Assembly: GCA_041391665.1 (NCBI GenBank)
Contig: JAWKNO010000003.1
Coordinates: 992,001 to 1,056,000, forward strand
Reading direction: 5' to 3'
Length of the DNA: 64,000 bases
Source of the DNA: Bacteroidia bacterium
GTDB lineage: Bacteria; Bacteroidota; Bacteroidia; J057
Part shown: one piece after another, positions 40,990 through 49,736 of the stretch
Numbering within the stretch: position 1 is the stretch's first letter
How the letters are laid out: every line of letters begins with the position of its first letter
Position numbers and translations under genes: made by a program
Notes under the pieces: generated by a model
Told to the model about the DNA's origin: nothing
The model's input: the letters and a program-made list of their open reading frames with translations, nothing else
Databases searched by the model: none

Positions 40990-43023
40990 TTAAACATTAT
41001 TAACCGGTATTTTGATTTCCACAAATGTACCTTTACATTCTCCGTCTTTGATTACATCTTCTATTTTTACCGTTATTTCTTTACGGTAGAGGGTATTGAT
41101 AATTTTCAGTCGCTCGGCAGTATTCTTCAGGCCTGTAGATTGATGGGTTTTCTGGTTTTTGGTTTTCAGTTCCTGGGACTTTTTCCTGCCGATACCGTCA
41201 TCCTCCACTTCTGCTACCAGATAATTTTCCACCTGCTTTAGTTCTACCCGCAGAAACCCCTTTTCATCTTTGTACCGCAGCCCGTGCCAGATGGCATTTT
41301 CGATATAGGGCTGAATGAGCATCGGGGGAATATCTATGCTGTCTCTGCCAATCGCAGGATCGACCGTAAAGGTGTAGTCAAATTTATCTTTAAACCGAAA
41401 ATGCTCCAAAGTGAGGTACAGTTCCAGTATCTGTATTTCGGCGGAGAGTGGGACAAAATCCTGCTGCGAATTTTCCATCACCGATCGCATCAGCCGCGAA
41501 AAGTCGGCGAGATATTTATTGGCAGAGCGGTCATCGTTTTTGGCGATAAAGCTATTGACAGAGTTGAGAGAATTGAAGATAAAATGGGGGTTCATCTGTG
41601 CCCGGAGCGACTTGAGGGTAAGGAGAAGATTGGCTTTTCGCCGGGCGTTATAACTTCGCATCACAAAAAATCCGGAGATCAGCACAAGCAGCAACCCTGC
41701 CACCAGCGAATAGCTGATAATCTGCTGGCGGTGAAGATTGGCCTCACGCGCTTCGCGCTCTTTTTCGAGGACGCGGAGTTTCTCCTCTATCAGTTCCTGG
41801 TCTTTGACCAGGGTTGCGATCCGCGTATCGCGGCGGTTGAGTTCCTCGCTTACAGCAAGGGTGTTTTGAAGAAAAGCCATTTTCTCCTGCTGTACGGAGT
41901 CTGTAATCGCACGGGATGCCTTCAGATTGGTCAGCGCATTTTCGTAATCTCCAATCTTCTCATACGCCAGGGAAAGTGCTTCATACGCTTCGCCCTGGTC
42001 GGAAAGTGCGCCGAGGTCTTCACTCAGGTCCACACTTCGCTTCAGATATGGTATCGCCACATTGGACTGGTTTTTATCGAGATAGATTTTGCCAATCTTC
42101 AGGTTTGACTCGTTTAACCCCTCAATATCTTTGGCTTCCTCCCGGGTTGCCAGGGCTTTCTGCTGCACCTGCAACTCCTGTTCGGGCTGGTTGCGGTTGC
42201 GGTAAAAATCGCTGATATTGTCCAGGGACTGTGATAAGGATTTTTTATCGCCGGTAGAAGTAGCCAGCGTTTCTGCTTTTCGGTAGTAAAACAGGGCACT
42301 GTCCCCGTATCCTTTCTGGTCGTAGGTCTGACCGATATTATTCCACGTTTCGGTAATTCCCTGCTGATTTTTTCGCTGTTCTTCGAGCCGCAACACAATC
42401 AGATAGCGGTTTTTGGCGGTTTCGTACCTGCCCGTATTGTAGTAAATCCGGGCGATATTGTTCTGGGTCGCAATCATGTCTTCCAGATTTCCCGCCTGCT
42501 CTGCTTTGCTCAGAAATACAGAATAATACTCCAGCGCCTTTTCATTGTTTCCTTTTGCATCGTAAGCTGAACTGAGAAATTTGTACGAGTTGTAAAGCCC
42601 GGAGGCATCGCCCAGCTTCTGGAAAATATCGACAGCTTTCAGATAGTTTTCAATCGAGAGGTCGTACCGGTTGAGTTGGTAATTGATGGCGCCAAGTGTG
42701 TTGTAGCTATAAGCTTCACTTCGTCTGTTATCAGTAGAATAGCTGTAAGCCAGCGCCTGCTCAATCAGATCCAAGGACTTTCCGGGCGAATCGGGCAATA
42801 CTTTGTTGGCAGCATTGATAAGGTCAAATATTTCGTCTGAAGTTACTGCAACGGTCTTACTCCTTTTGACATAAGGGATAGTGGAATTTTGTATTAATGC
42901 ATCATCCGCTACGGATTCGGCCTTTTTTGTTTTGGAGGGAATTTTTTTATCGTCCTGCCCCAAAGCATATTGCCACCCTCCGGAGAGGATAAAAACCAGG
43001 ATCAGTATGTGGATGCTTTTCAT
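40990..43023 (-). CDS. TPR-containing LytS-type sensor histidine kinase
   Basis: This 677-residue protein has a signal peptide (ends about residue 22, LGQ), about seven TPR repeats in the periplasmic part (SYNTLGAINYQLNRYDLSIE and similar, about 90-380), a coiled coil, a TM helix (about 435-457), and a His_kinase domain starting with LRAQMNPHFIFNSLNSVNSF, whose His is the phospho-acceptor. An HATPase domain follows (DDGIGRKKSQ). It probably senses periplasmic protein-like signals through the TPRs and phosphorylates the downstream LytTR regulator. Confidence 0.9.
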   Translation of the reverse strand: MKSIHILILVFILSGGWQYALGQDDKKIPSKTKKAESVADDALIQNSTIPYVKRSKTVAVTSDEIFDLINAANKVLPDSPGKSLDLIEQALAYSYSTDNRRSEAYSYNTLGAINYQLNRYDLSIENYLKAVDIFQKLGDASGLYNSYKFLSSAYDAKGNNEKALEYYSVFLSKAEQAGNLEDMIATQNNIARIYYNTGRYETAKNRYLIVLRLEEQRKNQQGITETWNNIGQTYDQKGYGDSALFYYRKAETLATSTGDKKSLSQSLDNISDFYRNRNQPEQELQVQQKALATREEAKDIEGLNESNLKIGKIYLDKNQSNVAIPYLKRSVDLSEDLGALSDQGEAYEALSLAYEKIGDYENALTNLKASRAITDSVQQEKMAFLQNTLAVSEELNRRDTRIATLVKDQELIEEKLRVLEKEREAREANLHRQQIISYSLVAGLLLVLISGFFVMRSYNARRKANLLLTLKSLRAQMNPHFIFNSLNSVNSFIAKNDDRSANKYLADFSRLMRSVMENSQQDFVPLSAEIQILELYLTLEHFRFKDKFDYTFTVDPAIGRDSIDIPPMLIQPYIENAIWHGLRYKDEKGFLRVELKQVENYLVAEVEDDGIGRKKSQELKTKNQKTHQSTGLKNTAERLKIINTLYRKEITVKIEDVIKDGECKGTFVEIKIPVNNV

Positions 43024-43251
43024 TATAAGGGTGAATACGCAGCGAACATAAAAAGGATTAGGGAGAAAAAGAAATCACATTTTGCGAATTACACACTGAA
43101 AACCAGCAATTTAGCTTTCCCACAACCCGGTTCTCACATCCCCCCGGCATTTTCACACAGTCAACCGGTTGTTTCACGTATTGCTGGTTTTTTCCACATT
43201 TTTTTCATCATAGTTTTGGTCAAATCCTTTTACAGCCAACAATTATCTGTT

Positions 43252-44454
43252 ATGAAAAAGATCATTCTCCCACTATCCTTCCTGCCTTTTATCCTGGCCA
43301 TTGCTTTTGCTGTCAAAACCTACGGCGCCAAACTTTTATCTATTACTCCATACCAAAATGAAACGCCTGCCATCAACCCCGAAAGGCCGCTTCTTCTCAA
43401 AGAAACAGCCCTTAGTGACAAGAAAATCCAGGTTGCCCTTCTGCTTGATATCAGCGGGAGTATGGATGGATTGATCGAACAGGCCAAAGCCAAATTATGG
43501 CGAATAGTAAACGAACTCGGTGACGCACGCATTGGCGGCGAAACGCCCGGCCTGCAAATTGCCTTGTATATCTATGGCGGCGACCACCTGAATGCTGAAA
43601 ACGGATACGTAAAACAAGTAACACCCCTTACCAGCGATTTGGACCTGATTTCGGAAAAATTATTTGAACTGACCACCAATGGCGGAGAAGAATATTGCGG
43701 CAAGGTCATAGCGACTTCTCTCGACCAGCTTTTGTGGAGCAATTCTTCCGAGGACCTGAAAATGATTTTTATCGCCGGGAATGAGCCTTTTACACAGGGG
43801 CCCGTCAACTTCCGTGAATCCTGCCGTAAAGCTGTGGCAAAAGATATTTATGTAAACACCATCTTCTGCGGCAACTATGCTGAAGGGGTCAATACACAAT
43901 GGAAAGAAGGGGCAGAAATTGGTCTCGGCCAGTATATGTACATCGACCACAACCAGACGGTAACCTATATCGCCACGCCCTATGACGACGAGATTTCCCA
44001 TCTCAATGACCAACTCAACCAAACTTACATATATTACGGTGCACAGGGCCAGCAGATGTCTGTCAGGCAGCAGGCAGAAGACGAAAAAGCCAATTCCTAC
44101 AGCCAGTCCAATAAGGTAACCCGCGCCATTTCCAAAAGCAAGAAAGTCTATTCCAATGAAAGCTGGGACCTCGTCGATGCTTCCAAAGATGACGAATTCA
44201 GCGTCGAAAAAATAGAAAAAAGCACATTGCCGGAAGAATATAAAAATCTCTCCAACGAAGATATTCTCGCCAAAGTGGAGGAAAAAAACAAGGAGCGGTC
44301 AGCCATTCAGGAAAAAATCCTCAGCCTTGAAAAAGAGCGCAAAACCTTTATCGCAGAAAAACAAAAAGAGGGCGCTGAAGAAAAAACACTCGACGCAGTA
44401 CTAGTCAAAACCGTCCGCGAGCAGGCCAGCAAAAAGAATTATAAGTTTGAATAG
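43252..44454 (+). CDS. Secreted or membrane-anchored vWA-domain protein
   Basis: I start at the ATG at 43252 (MKKIILPLSFLPFILAIAFAV); the 94 codons upstream in the open frame look like untranslated leader. The 400-residue protein has a hydrophobic N-terminal segment, then a von Willebrand A domain with the MIDAS motif DISGSMDG (DxSxS), and a C-terminal Lys/Glu-rich coiled-coil region (KEKSTLPEEYKNLS-like to the end). It may bind metal-dependent ligands in the periplasm. A clear terminator follows, so it is a single-gene unit. Confidence 0.83.
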   Translation: MKKIILPLSFLPFILAIAFAVKTYGAKLLSITPYQNETPAINPERPLLLKETALSDKKIQVALLLDISGSMDGLIEQAKAKLWRIVNELGDARIGGETPGLQIALYIYGGDHLNAENGYVKQVTPLTSDLDLISEKLFELTTNGGEEYCGKVIATSLDQLLWSNSSEDLKMIFIAGNEPFTQGPVNFRESCRKAVAKDIYVNTIFCGNYAEGVNTQWKEGAEIGLGQYMYIDHNQTVTYIATPYDDEISHLNDQLNQTYIYYGAQGQQMSVRQQAEDEKANSYSQSNKVTRAISKSKKVYSNESWDLVDASKDDEFSVEKIEKSTLPEEYKNLSNEDILAKVEEKNKERSAIQEKILSLEKERKTFIAEKQKEGAEEKTLDAVLVKTVREQASKKNYKFE

Positions 44455-44496
44455 CCCATCCGCAGATTGAAAGATATTACGTGTAAACTTAACTGG

Positions 44497-44537
44497 CCCC
44501 CTCTTCAGTTTATGACAACTGTTCAGGGGGTTTTTCT
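44497..44537 (+). terminator. Rho-independent terminator after the vWA gene
   Basis: CCCCCT (from 44497) and AGGGGG (44525-44530) pair, with inner pairing of AGTT and AACT around a short loop. A run of five T follows, and the gene start at 44580 lies close by. Confidence 0.7.
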
Positions 44538-44579
44538 TGTAAATTTTAGTAACTTGATCACCACGTCCAATCATTGAGT

Positions 44580-46130
44580 ATGAAAAAAATTGCAGCCATA
44601 GTCCCGATATGGATGGTTTGTTTTTTACTAACAACCCTCCACGCCCAACCCATCAAAACTCAGTCTGTTTCTGTATTTAAAAACGGAACAGCTTTTTTTG
44701 TAAAATCAGGCGAAGTAAAGCCCGTCAACCAGACCTGGATTATCGAGCAGGATCATATTCCTCAGGCTTTGTTTGGCACCTTATGGTTTCAGGGAGGAAA
44801 TCTCACCTCCGTCACAGGAGCACAGGAGGAAGTAGAAACGAAACGCAAAACCGTCCATGTACATGAAGTAATGGAAGCCAATATCGGGAAGCAGGTGCGA
44901 ATTACAACAAAAGATAATCTCAACTACGAAGGTAAAATCCTATCGGCCAACCTCACATTCGTTTCCCTTCAAACTACCAGCCGTTATGAAAATATACTGA
45001 CATCACTGATTTCAGGGTTTTCCTTTGTCGAAGCCCCCGAAATGCAGACTGTGGAGAAAAAACAACAGCAGCGAATTCGAATCGGCTTTGGCAACACACA
45101 GCCCACACAAAACCTGCAAATGATGTATCTGGAAAAAGGCATCGGCTGGTTTCCCAATTACCTGATCGAACTCACCGGAGAAAAAACCGCCCGGCTCACC
45201 ATGCGGGCAGAAATCATCAATGATGCAGAGGACATTACAAACGCGGAAGTCAATGTAGTAGTAGGGGTACCCAATTTTTCCATAAGCGCAGGTGTGAGCC
45301 CATTGGTAAGCAACCGGTCGCTGGAAGAGTTTATCAACAACCTGAATCAGAGGAATAATAACTGGCGGGCGATGCCCTATTCCAACGCTATGATGAATCA
45401 GTCGATCAGCTATTCGTTTGAGCAGCCTTCAGATATCGAAGAGACCACCCCCAACGTGGAAGGTTCGGAGCAGGAAGACCTATATTTTTACACACTGAAA
45501 GACGTAACACTCGCCAAAGGCGGCAGAGCTTTTTATCAGATTCAGCAGACAGATATTCCGGTAGAGCATATATATGAGGTAAATCTCCCCCCCAACGTGG
45601 AGCAAAGAAACTATTACGACCTACCCGTCGCTCAGGAAAAAAACGAAGTACTGCACCAGATTAAGATCACCAATCCGGGCAAACAACCTTTTACGACGGG
45701 TACTGCAATGGTCGTAAAGAAAACGGGCGAAACCATCAGCCCCATCAGCCAGGATCAGCTCAATTACACACCGGCAGGAGGATTTTCTATGGTAAAAATC
45801 ACCACTGCACCAGATGTGAAAGTAGCCCATAAAGAAGAAGAAACCGGTCGGGAGGAAAACAAACTTCGAAAAAACAGGATCAACTATGATCTGATCACTG
45901 TTTCGGGGGAAATCACGATAAAAAACTACAAATCAAAACCTATTGCGATCAATATCCGGAGAGCGATTGCAGGAGAACTCAAAAATTCTAACTCAGACTG
46001 GTTGAAGGCCAAAAGAGTCAGCATGAATCAGCAGGTCAATGAAGTTACAGATGTCTGCTGGGAGCTTTCGCTAAAAGCCGGAGAAGAAAAAGTAGTGAAA
46101 TACAGTTATCAGGTATATGTAACCAATTAA
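44580..46130 (+). CDS. DUF4139 domain-containing secreted protein
   Basis: I start at the ATG at 44580 (MKKIAAIVPIWMVCFLLTTLHAQ), a clear signal peptide; the TTG two codons before is possible. The protein of about 516 residues is rich in beta strands, with a coiled-coil or loop-rich insert of Asn/Gln-rich sequence around 250-290. The second half (YFYTLKDVTLAKGGRAFYQI, NYKSKPIAINIRRAIAGEL, WELSLKAGEEKVVKYSYQVYV) matches the DUF4139 type. The function is unknown. Confidence 0.72.
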   Translation: MKKIAAIVPIWMVCFLLTTLHAQPIKTQSVSVFKNGTAFFVKSGEVKPVNQTWIIEQDHIPQALFGTLWFQGGNLTSVTGAQEEVETKRKTVHVHEVMEANIGKQVRITTKDNLNYEGKILSANLTFVSLQTTSRYENILTSLISGFSFVEAPEMQTVEKKQQQRIRIGFGNTQPTQNLQMMYLEKGIGWFPNYLIELTGEKTARLTMRAEIINDAEDITNAEVNVVVGVPNFSISAGVSPLVSNRSLEEFINNLNQRNNNWRAMPYSNAMMNQSISYSFEQPSDIEETTPNVEGSEQEDLYFYTLKDVTLAKGGRAFYQIQQTDIPVEHIYEVNLPPNVEQRNYYDLPVAQEKNEVLHQIKITNPGKQPFTTGTAMVVKKTGETISPISQDQLNYTPAGGFSMVKITTAPDVKVAHKEEETGREENKLRKNRINYDLITVSGEITIKNYKSKPIAINIRRAIAGELKNSNSDWLKAKRVSMNQQVNEVTDVCWELSLKAGEEKVVKYSYQVYVTN

Positions 46131-46139
46131 TCATCGTCT

Positions 46140-47030
46140 ATGGCACATATCACCGTTATTGGTGGCATTATCATGGATATCAAGGCGCACCCCAAAAGCC
46201 TTTTGCGCCTGTACAGCTCCAATCCGGCGAGAATGACTTATAGCCCTGGCGGAGTCGGGCGAAATATTGCAGAAAATCTATCAAGGCTAGGTGCTCCGGT
46301 AGTATTAATGGGCATGGTAGGAGATGACTCGATGGGTGAAAAGCTATTGACCGCAACCCAGGTAGCAGGCGTAAATACAGAATGGGTGCGTAAGGAGAAA
46401 AATGCCACCACCAGCGTGGATATCAATTTCATGGACAATGGCGGTGATTTATACCTGTCTTATACGGATATGGACATCGCATCAAAAATTGACATCAGAT
46501 ATCTTCAATCCTGTACAGCGGTCATGGCAGAAAGCACCTATCTGGTAGCAGATACAAATATCCCGATCGAATCGCTTCAATATCTGGTGAGTTTTTCCAA
46601 AAGCCACAATATCCCCCTGATTATCGACCCCGTCTCTTACGAGATGACCGAAAAAGTAGCGAGGCTTAGTGGCGATATTTTCCTGATCACGCCCAACCAG
46701 GCGGAATGGGAGATTTTCAGAGATCTCAACGGCACACCCCATATACAGGAAGTGGTGGTCACTGCCGGTGCAGATGGGGTCAGATGGTTTTCAGGTGATC
46801 TGGAAGCGGGGCAGTCTTACCCGGCATTTCCGGCGAGGGTAGAGGACGCATTGGGTGCCGGGGACGCATTGGTTTCAGGGTTGGTGTATGGGTTGTTTAT
46901 GGGAAAAACCTTGTACGAGGCGATCCACTGGGGAATGGCGGCGGCCACCCTTACCCTTGAGACGACAGAAACGGTCAATAAAGAGATATCCAGCGAAGCC
47001 ATTCAACAGGTTTTGCGTGAACGAGGCTGA
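46140..47030 (+). CDS. psuK: PfkB-family kinase, likely pseudouridine kinase
   Basis: This 296-residue PfkB (ribokinase-like) protein has an N-terminal YSPGGVGRNIAENLSRLG motif and a C-terminal DALGAGDALVSGLVYG, the family's second signature with catalytic Asp (GAGD). The gene sits 43 bp before psuG, and pseudouridine kinase plus PsuG form the known two-step pathway: pseudouridine to its 5'-phosphate, then to uracil and ribose 5-phosphate. The exact substrate is inferred from this context. Confidence 0.88.
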   Translation: MAHITVIGGIIMDIKAHPKSLLRLYSSNPARMTYSPGGVGRNIAENLSRLGAPVVLMGMVGDDSMGEKLLTATQVAGVNTEWVRKEKNATTSVDINFMDNGGDLYLSYTDMDIASKIDIRYLQSCTAVMAESTYLVADTNIPIESLQYLVSFSKSHNIPLIIDPVSYEMTEKVARLSGDIFLITPNQAEWEIFRDLNGTPHIQEVVVTAGADGVRWFSGDLEAGQSYPAFPARVEDALGAGDALVSGLVYGLFMGKTLYEAIHWGMAAATLTLETTETVNKEISSEAIQQVLRERG

Positions 47031-47073
47031 ATAAATTTTTCCATATGCCTGAAAATACGTTGATTTGCGGCAT

Positions 47074-48006
47074 ATGAAACAATCGGACATTCCATACCTG
47101 CCTTCTGAAGAAGTCGCCGATGCACTGGCAGAAAACCGCCCGGTAGTCGCGCTGGAATCCACGATTATTTCCCATGGTATGCCCTACCCGCAAAATCTCG
47201 AAACCGCAAACAAAGTGGAAACCATTGTGCGGGAATCGGGCGCTGTACCTGCTACGATTGCGCTGATCAAAGGAAAAATATGTGTGGGGTTACCGGAAAA
47301 TGATCTGCATTTTCTGGCCGAATCCAAAGAAATGCATAAAGCAAGCCGGCGAGATATGGCTTACATTATAAGCCAGGGCAAAAGCGCTGCCACAACCGTA
47401 GCAGCGACCATGATCTGCGCCGATATTGCCGGTATCCGTATGTTTGCCACCGGCGGAATAGGCGGTGTGCACAGAGGCGCTCAACAAAGTTTTGACATTT
47501 CCGCAGACCTGCAGGAACTTGCCCGTACGCGCGTAGCCGTTGTTTCTGCCGGTGTCAAATCCATTCTCGATATACCGCTCACCCTGGAATACCTTGAGAC
47601 AATGGGAGTCCCTGTCGTAGGTCTGGGCACGAATGATTTTCCGGCATTTTATACCCGGTCGAGTGGCAGTCAGGCGCCCTTCCGGCTGGATACTGCGGAG
47701 GAAATTGCGAAGATGATTTTTGCCCAACAACAGCTGGGGCTGGGCGGAGGTTTTCTGATTGCCAACCCGGTTCCGGAAGCTTATTCGATGGATAAAAAAA
47801 CCATTGACCAGGCAATCGAAACGGCACTGGCAGCGGCAGATCGCGAAGGGATAAGTGGCAAGGCCGTTACGCCTTACCTATTGGCAAAAATTAAAGAAAT
47901 TACACAAGGAAAAAGCCTTTTCTCCAATATACAGCTTGTGTATAATAATGCCCGGGTAGCATCGGAAATCGCCTGCTGCCTTGCGGCAATGAATCTCAAA
48001 AATTGA
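47074..48006 (+). CDS. psuG: Pseudouridine-5'-phosphate glycosidase
   Basis: I start at the ATG at 47074 (MKQSDIPYLPSEEV); a TTG lies nine bases upstream. The protein of about 310 residues shows the family landmarks VVALESTIISHGMPYPQN near the N-terminus, GKSAATTVAATM, FATGGIGGVHRG, VVSAGVKSILD and the GLGTNDFPAFYTRSSG segment. It cleaves the C-C glycosidic bond of pseudouridine 5'-phosphate, giving uracil and ribose 5-phosphate. It lies next to the kinase gene psuK and shares its direction. Confidence 0.95.
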   Translation: MKQSDIPYLPSEEVADALAENRPVVALESTIISHGMPYPQNLETANKVETIVRESGAVPATIALIKGKICVGLPENDLHFLAESKEMHKASRRDMAYIISQGKSAATTVAATMICADIAGIRMFATGGIGGVHRGAQQSFDISADLQELARTRVAVVSAGVKSILDIPLTLEYLETMGVPVVGLGTNDFPAFYTRSSGSQAPFRLDTAEEIAKMIFAQQQLGLGGGFLIANPVPEAYSMDKKTIDQAIETALAAADREGISGKAVTPYLLAKIKEITQGKSLFSNIQLVYNNARVASEIACCLAAMNLKN

Positions 48007-48023
48007 ACACTAAAATACCGACT

Positions 48024-48314
48024 ATGTTTATCCACCACGTTTTTTTCTGGCTCGAAGAAGGTGCTGACAAAGAAGCCCTCCGCGAAGGACTTGAAAGCCT
48101 CGAAGAAGTTGATGAAATCTACTCCATCCATATAGGAGATGCCGTACCTTCTCCCAGAGAGGTTGTGGATGATTCATTCGACCTTTCTCTCATGATCATG
48201 TTTGAAACGAAAGAAGATCATGATATTTACCAGGATCACCCGGTTCACCTTCAGTTTGTGGAAGAATGTTCACAACTCTGGAAGCGGGTGGTTGTATACG
48301 ATGCAGAAGACTGA
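48024..48314 (+). CDS. Dabb-domain (stress-responsive alpha/beta barrel) protein
   Basis: The ATG at 48024 (MFIHHVFFWLEEG) is the likely start, 17 bp after the psuG stop. The 96-residue protein is a short ferredoxin-like barrel: MFIHHVFFW strand, an acidic helix, FDLSLMIMFETKEDHDIYQDHPVHLQFVEE, then a last strand VVVYDAED. This pattern is that of Dabb proteins, small dimeric proteins of mixed or unknown function. It may be cotranscribed with psuKG. Confidence 0.85.
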   Translation: MFIHHVFFWLEEGADKEALREGLESLEEVDEIYSIHIGDAVPSPREVVDDSFDLSLMIMFETKEDHDIYQDHPVHLQFVEECSQLWKRVVVYDAED

Positions 48315-48338
48315 CCAGGTAAATAAAATTTCAGGAAA

Positions 48339-48929
48339 ATGGATTCACCTGAAATTCTGTTAAAAGACGGACATCTCTGGTATGATCCTCACTTTTTCCC
48401 CACAGGAGAAAGCGATACCTTATTGGCAGAATTACAGGAAGACATTGCCTGGAGGCAGGAATCTGTTACGATATTCGGACGAAAAATTCCTCAGCCGAGG
48501 CTGACGGCCTGGTACGGAGATCCGGGGAAGGTGTACTCCTACTCCGGACTTACCTGGAATCCTCTGCCGTGGACACCGGCTCTGCTGAAAATCAAAACAA
48601 AGATTGAATCCGTTTCCCGGGGAGCTTCTTTCAACAGCGTATTACTCAACCTCTACCGCAACGGGCAGGACAGTATGGGCTGGCATAGCGATGACGAGCC
48701 TGAACTGGGAAAAAATCCGGTCATCGCCTCTGTTAGTTTTGGCGAGTCGAGAAACTTCCAACTCAGGCACCGGCTTCATAAAAAAGAAGAACGACATTCG
48801 ATTGTGTTGGCCCATGGAAGCCTGTTGATTATGTTGGGAGAAACACAACATTTCTGGCAACATCAGGTTCCCAAAACGGCAAAAACCATTAATCCAAGGG
48901 TAAACCTCACTTTTCGCTGGATTTTATAA
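48339..48929 (+). CDS. alkB: AlkB-type 2-oxoglutarate/Fe(II) dioxygenase
   Basis: This 196-residue enzyme has the iron-binding HxD (MGWHSDDE) in a typical AlkB setting, FNSVLLNLYRNGQDSMGWHSDDE, followed by VASVSFGESRNFQLRHR and a C-terminal NPRVNLTFRWIL with the oxoglutarate-binding Arg residues. AlkB removes methyl groups from 1-methyladenine and 3-methylcytosine in DNA and RNA. The gene is 24 bp downstream of the Dabb gene on the same strand. Confidence 0.9.
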   Translation: MDSPEILLKDGHLWYDPHFFPTGESDTLLAELQEDIAWRQESVTIFGRKIPQPRLTAWYGDPGKVYSYSGLTWNPLPWTPALLKIKTKIESVSRGASFNSVLLNLYRNGQDSMGWHSDDEPELGKNPVIASVSFGESRNFQLRHRLHKKEERHSIVLAHGSLLIMLGETQHFWQHQVPKTAKTINPRVNLTFRWIL

Positions 48930-48968
48930 CAGGTATTTATAACTTGTAACAGGGTATTTTACCGTACT

Positions 48969-49661
48969 ATGAGTAACCATTACAAAAATATTGACAGGCA
49001 CCTCGTCGCAGTCGATAATATCATATTCGGTTTTGATGGCTCAGGGCTTATGCTGCTTGTTGTCAAACGACTAATCGAACCCTGCAAAGGAGAGTGGTCA
49101 CTCATGGGAGGGTTTGTAAGGGCAAACGAAAGCCTCGACGAAGCGGCAGCCCGTGTCGTCAGGTACACTACCGGACTGGCAGATGTCTTCATGGAGCAAT
49201 TTTATACTTATGGAGAGGTCGCCAGAGACACAGAAGCCCGAACAATTTCTACCGCTTATTATACCCTGATTCGTGTCGAACAGTATGACGAAGCATTGGG
49301 GCAAAGCCACGGTGCAAAGTGGTTTCCCATTGACAAATTTCCGTCGCTGATTTTTGACCACAACCGCATGGTGGAGGATGCTTTACAGGTTCTGGCAGAA
49401 AAAACCCGCAATCAACCCGTTGGATTTGAATTATTACCCGAAAAATTTACCATTCCTCAGTTAAGAGCGCTATACGAAGCGATCAATGGAAAATATTTGG
49501 ACCCGGGCAATTTCAGCAAGAAGCTTCACAGTATGAAACTACTCACCCGGTTGGACGAAAAAGACAAGTCCCAATCCAAAAAAGGAGCCTATTATTATCG
49601 GTTTGATAAGGTTCGATATGAAGAACTTCAAAAAGAAGGGCTATTATTTGAACTGAAGTAG
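48969..49661 (+). CDS. araR: NUDIX-domain transcription regulator of arabinose use (AraR, NrtR family)
   Basis: This 230-residue protein has an N-terminal NUDIX-like domain (GEWSLMGGFVRANESLDEAAARVVR) in which the catalytic REx2EE is missing (RVVRYT), so it binds rather than cleaves its ligand. The C-terminal winged helix (IPQLRALYEAINGKYLDPGNFSKKLHS) binds DNA. NrtR-family AraR proteins control L-arabinose genes in Bacteroidota, sensing arabinose. It lies immediately before araB with a palindromic site between the two genes, consistent with local control. Confidence 0.85.
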   Translation: MSNHYKNIDRHLVAVDNIIFGFDGSGLMLLVVKRLIEPCKGEWSLMGGFVRANESLDEAAARVVRYTTGLADVFMEQFYTYGEVARDTEARTISTAYYTLIRVEQYDEALGQSHGAKWFPIDKFPSLIFDHNRMVEDALQVLAEKTRNQPVGFELLPEKFTIPQLRALYEAINGKYLDPGNFSKKLHSMKLLTRLDEKDKSQSKKGAYYYRFDKVRYEELQKEGLLFELK

Positions 49662-49695
49662 AAAAAATTCTGGGCAGAATGTTTGTATATAATAA

Positions 49696-49728
49696 TTGTA
49701 GTCAATACATTTATCTAACTGACTACAA
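49696..49728. promoter_or_regulatory. Candidate AraR operator
   Basis: TTGTAGTCA (49696-49704) and TGACTACAA (49720-49728) are perfect reverse complements separated by 15 bp, giving a 33-bp site that ends 9 bp before the araB start. The arms are spaced by about two helical turns, as for a dimeric winged-helix repressor. Confidence 0.55.
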
Positions 49729-49736
49729 CTCGCCTC

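Noticed and set aside
42970..43251. N-terminal extension of the vWA protein
   Set aside because: It overlaps the oppositely oriented kinase gene and lies before a proper signal peptide at 43252.
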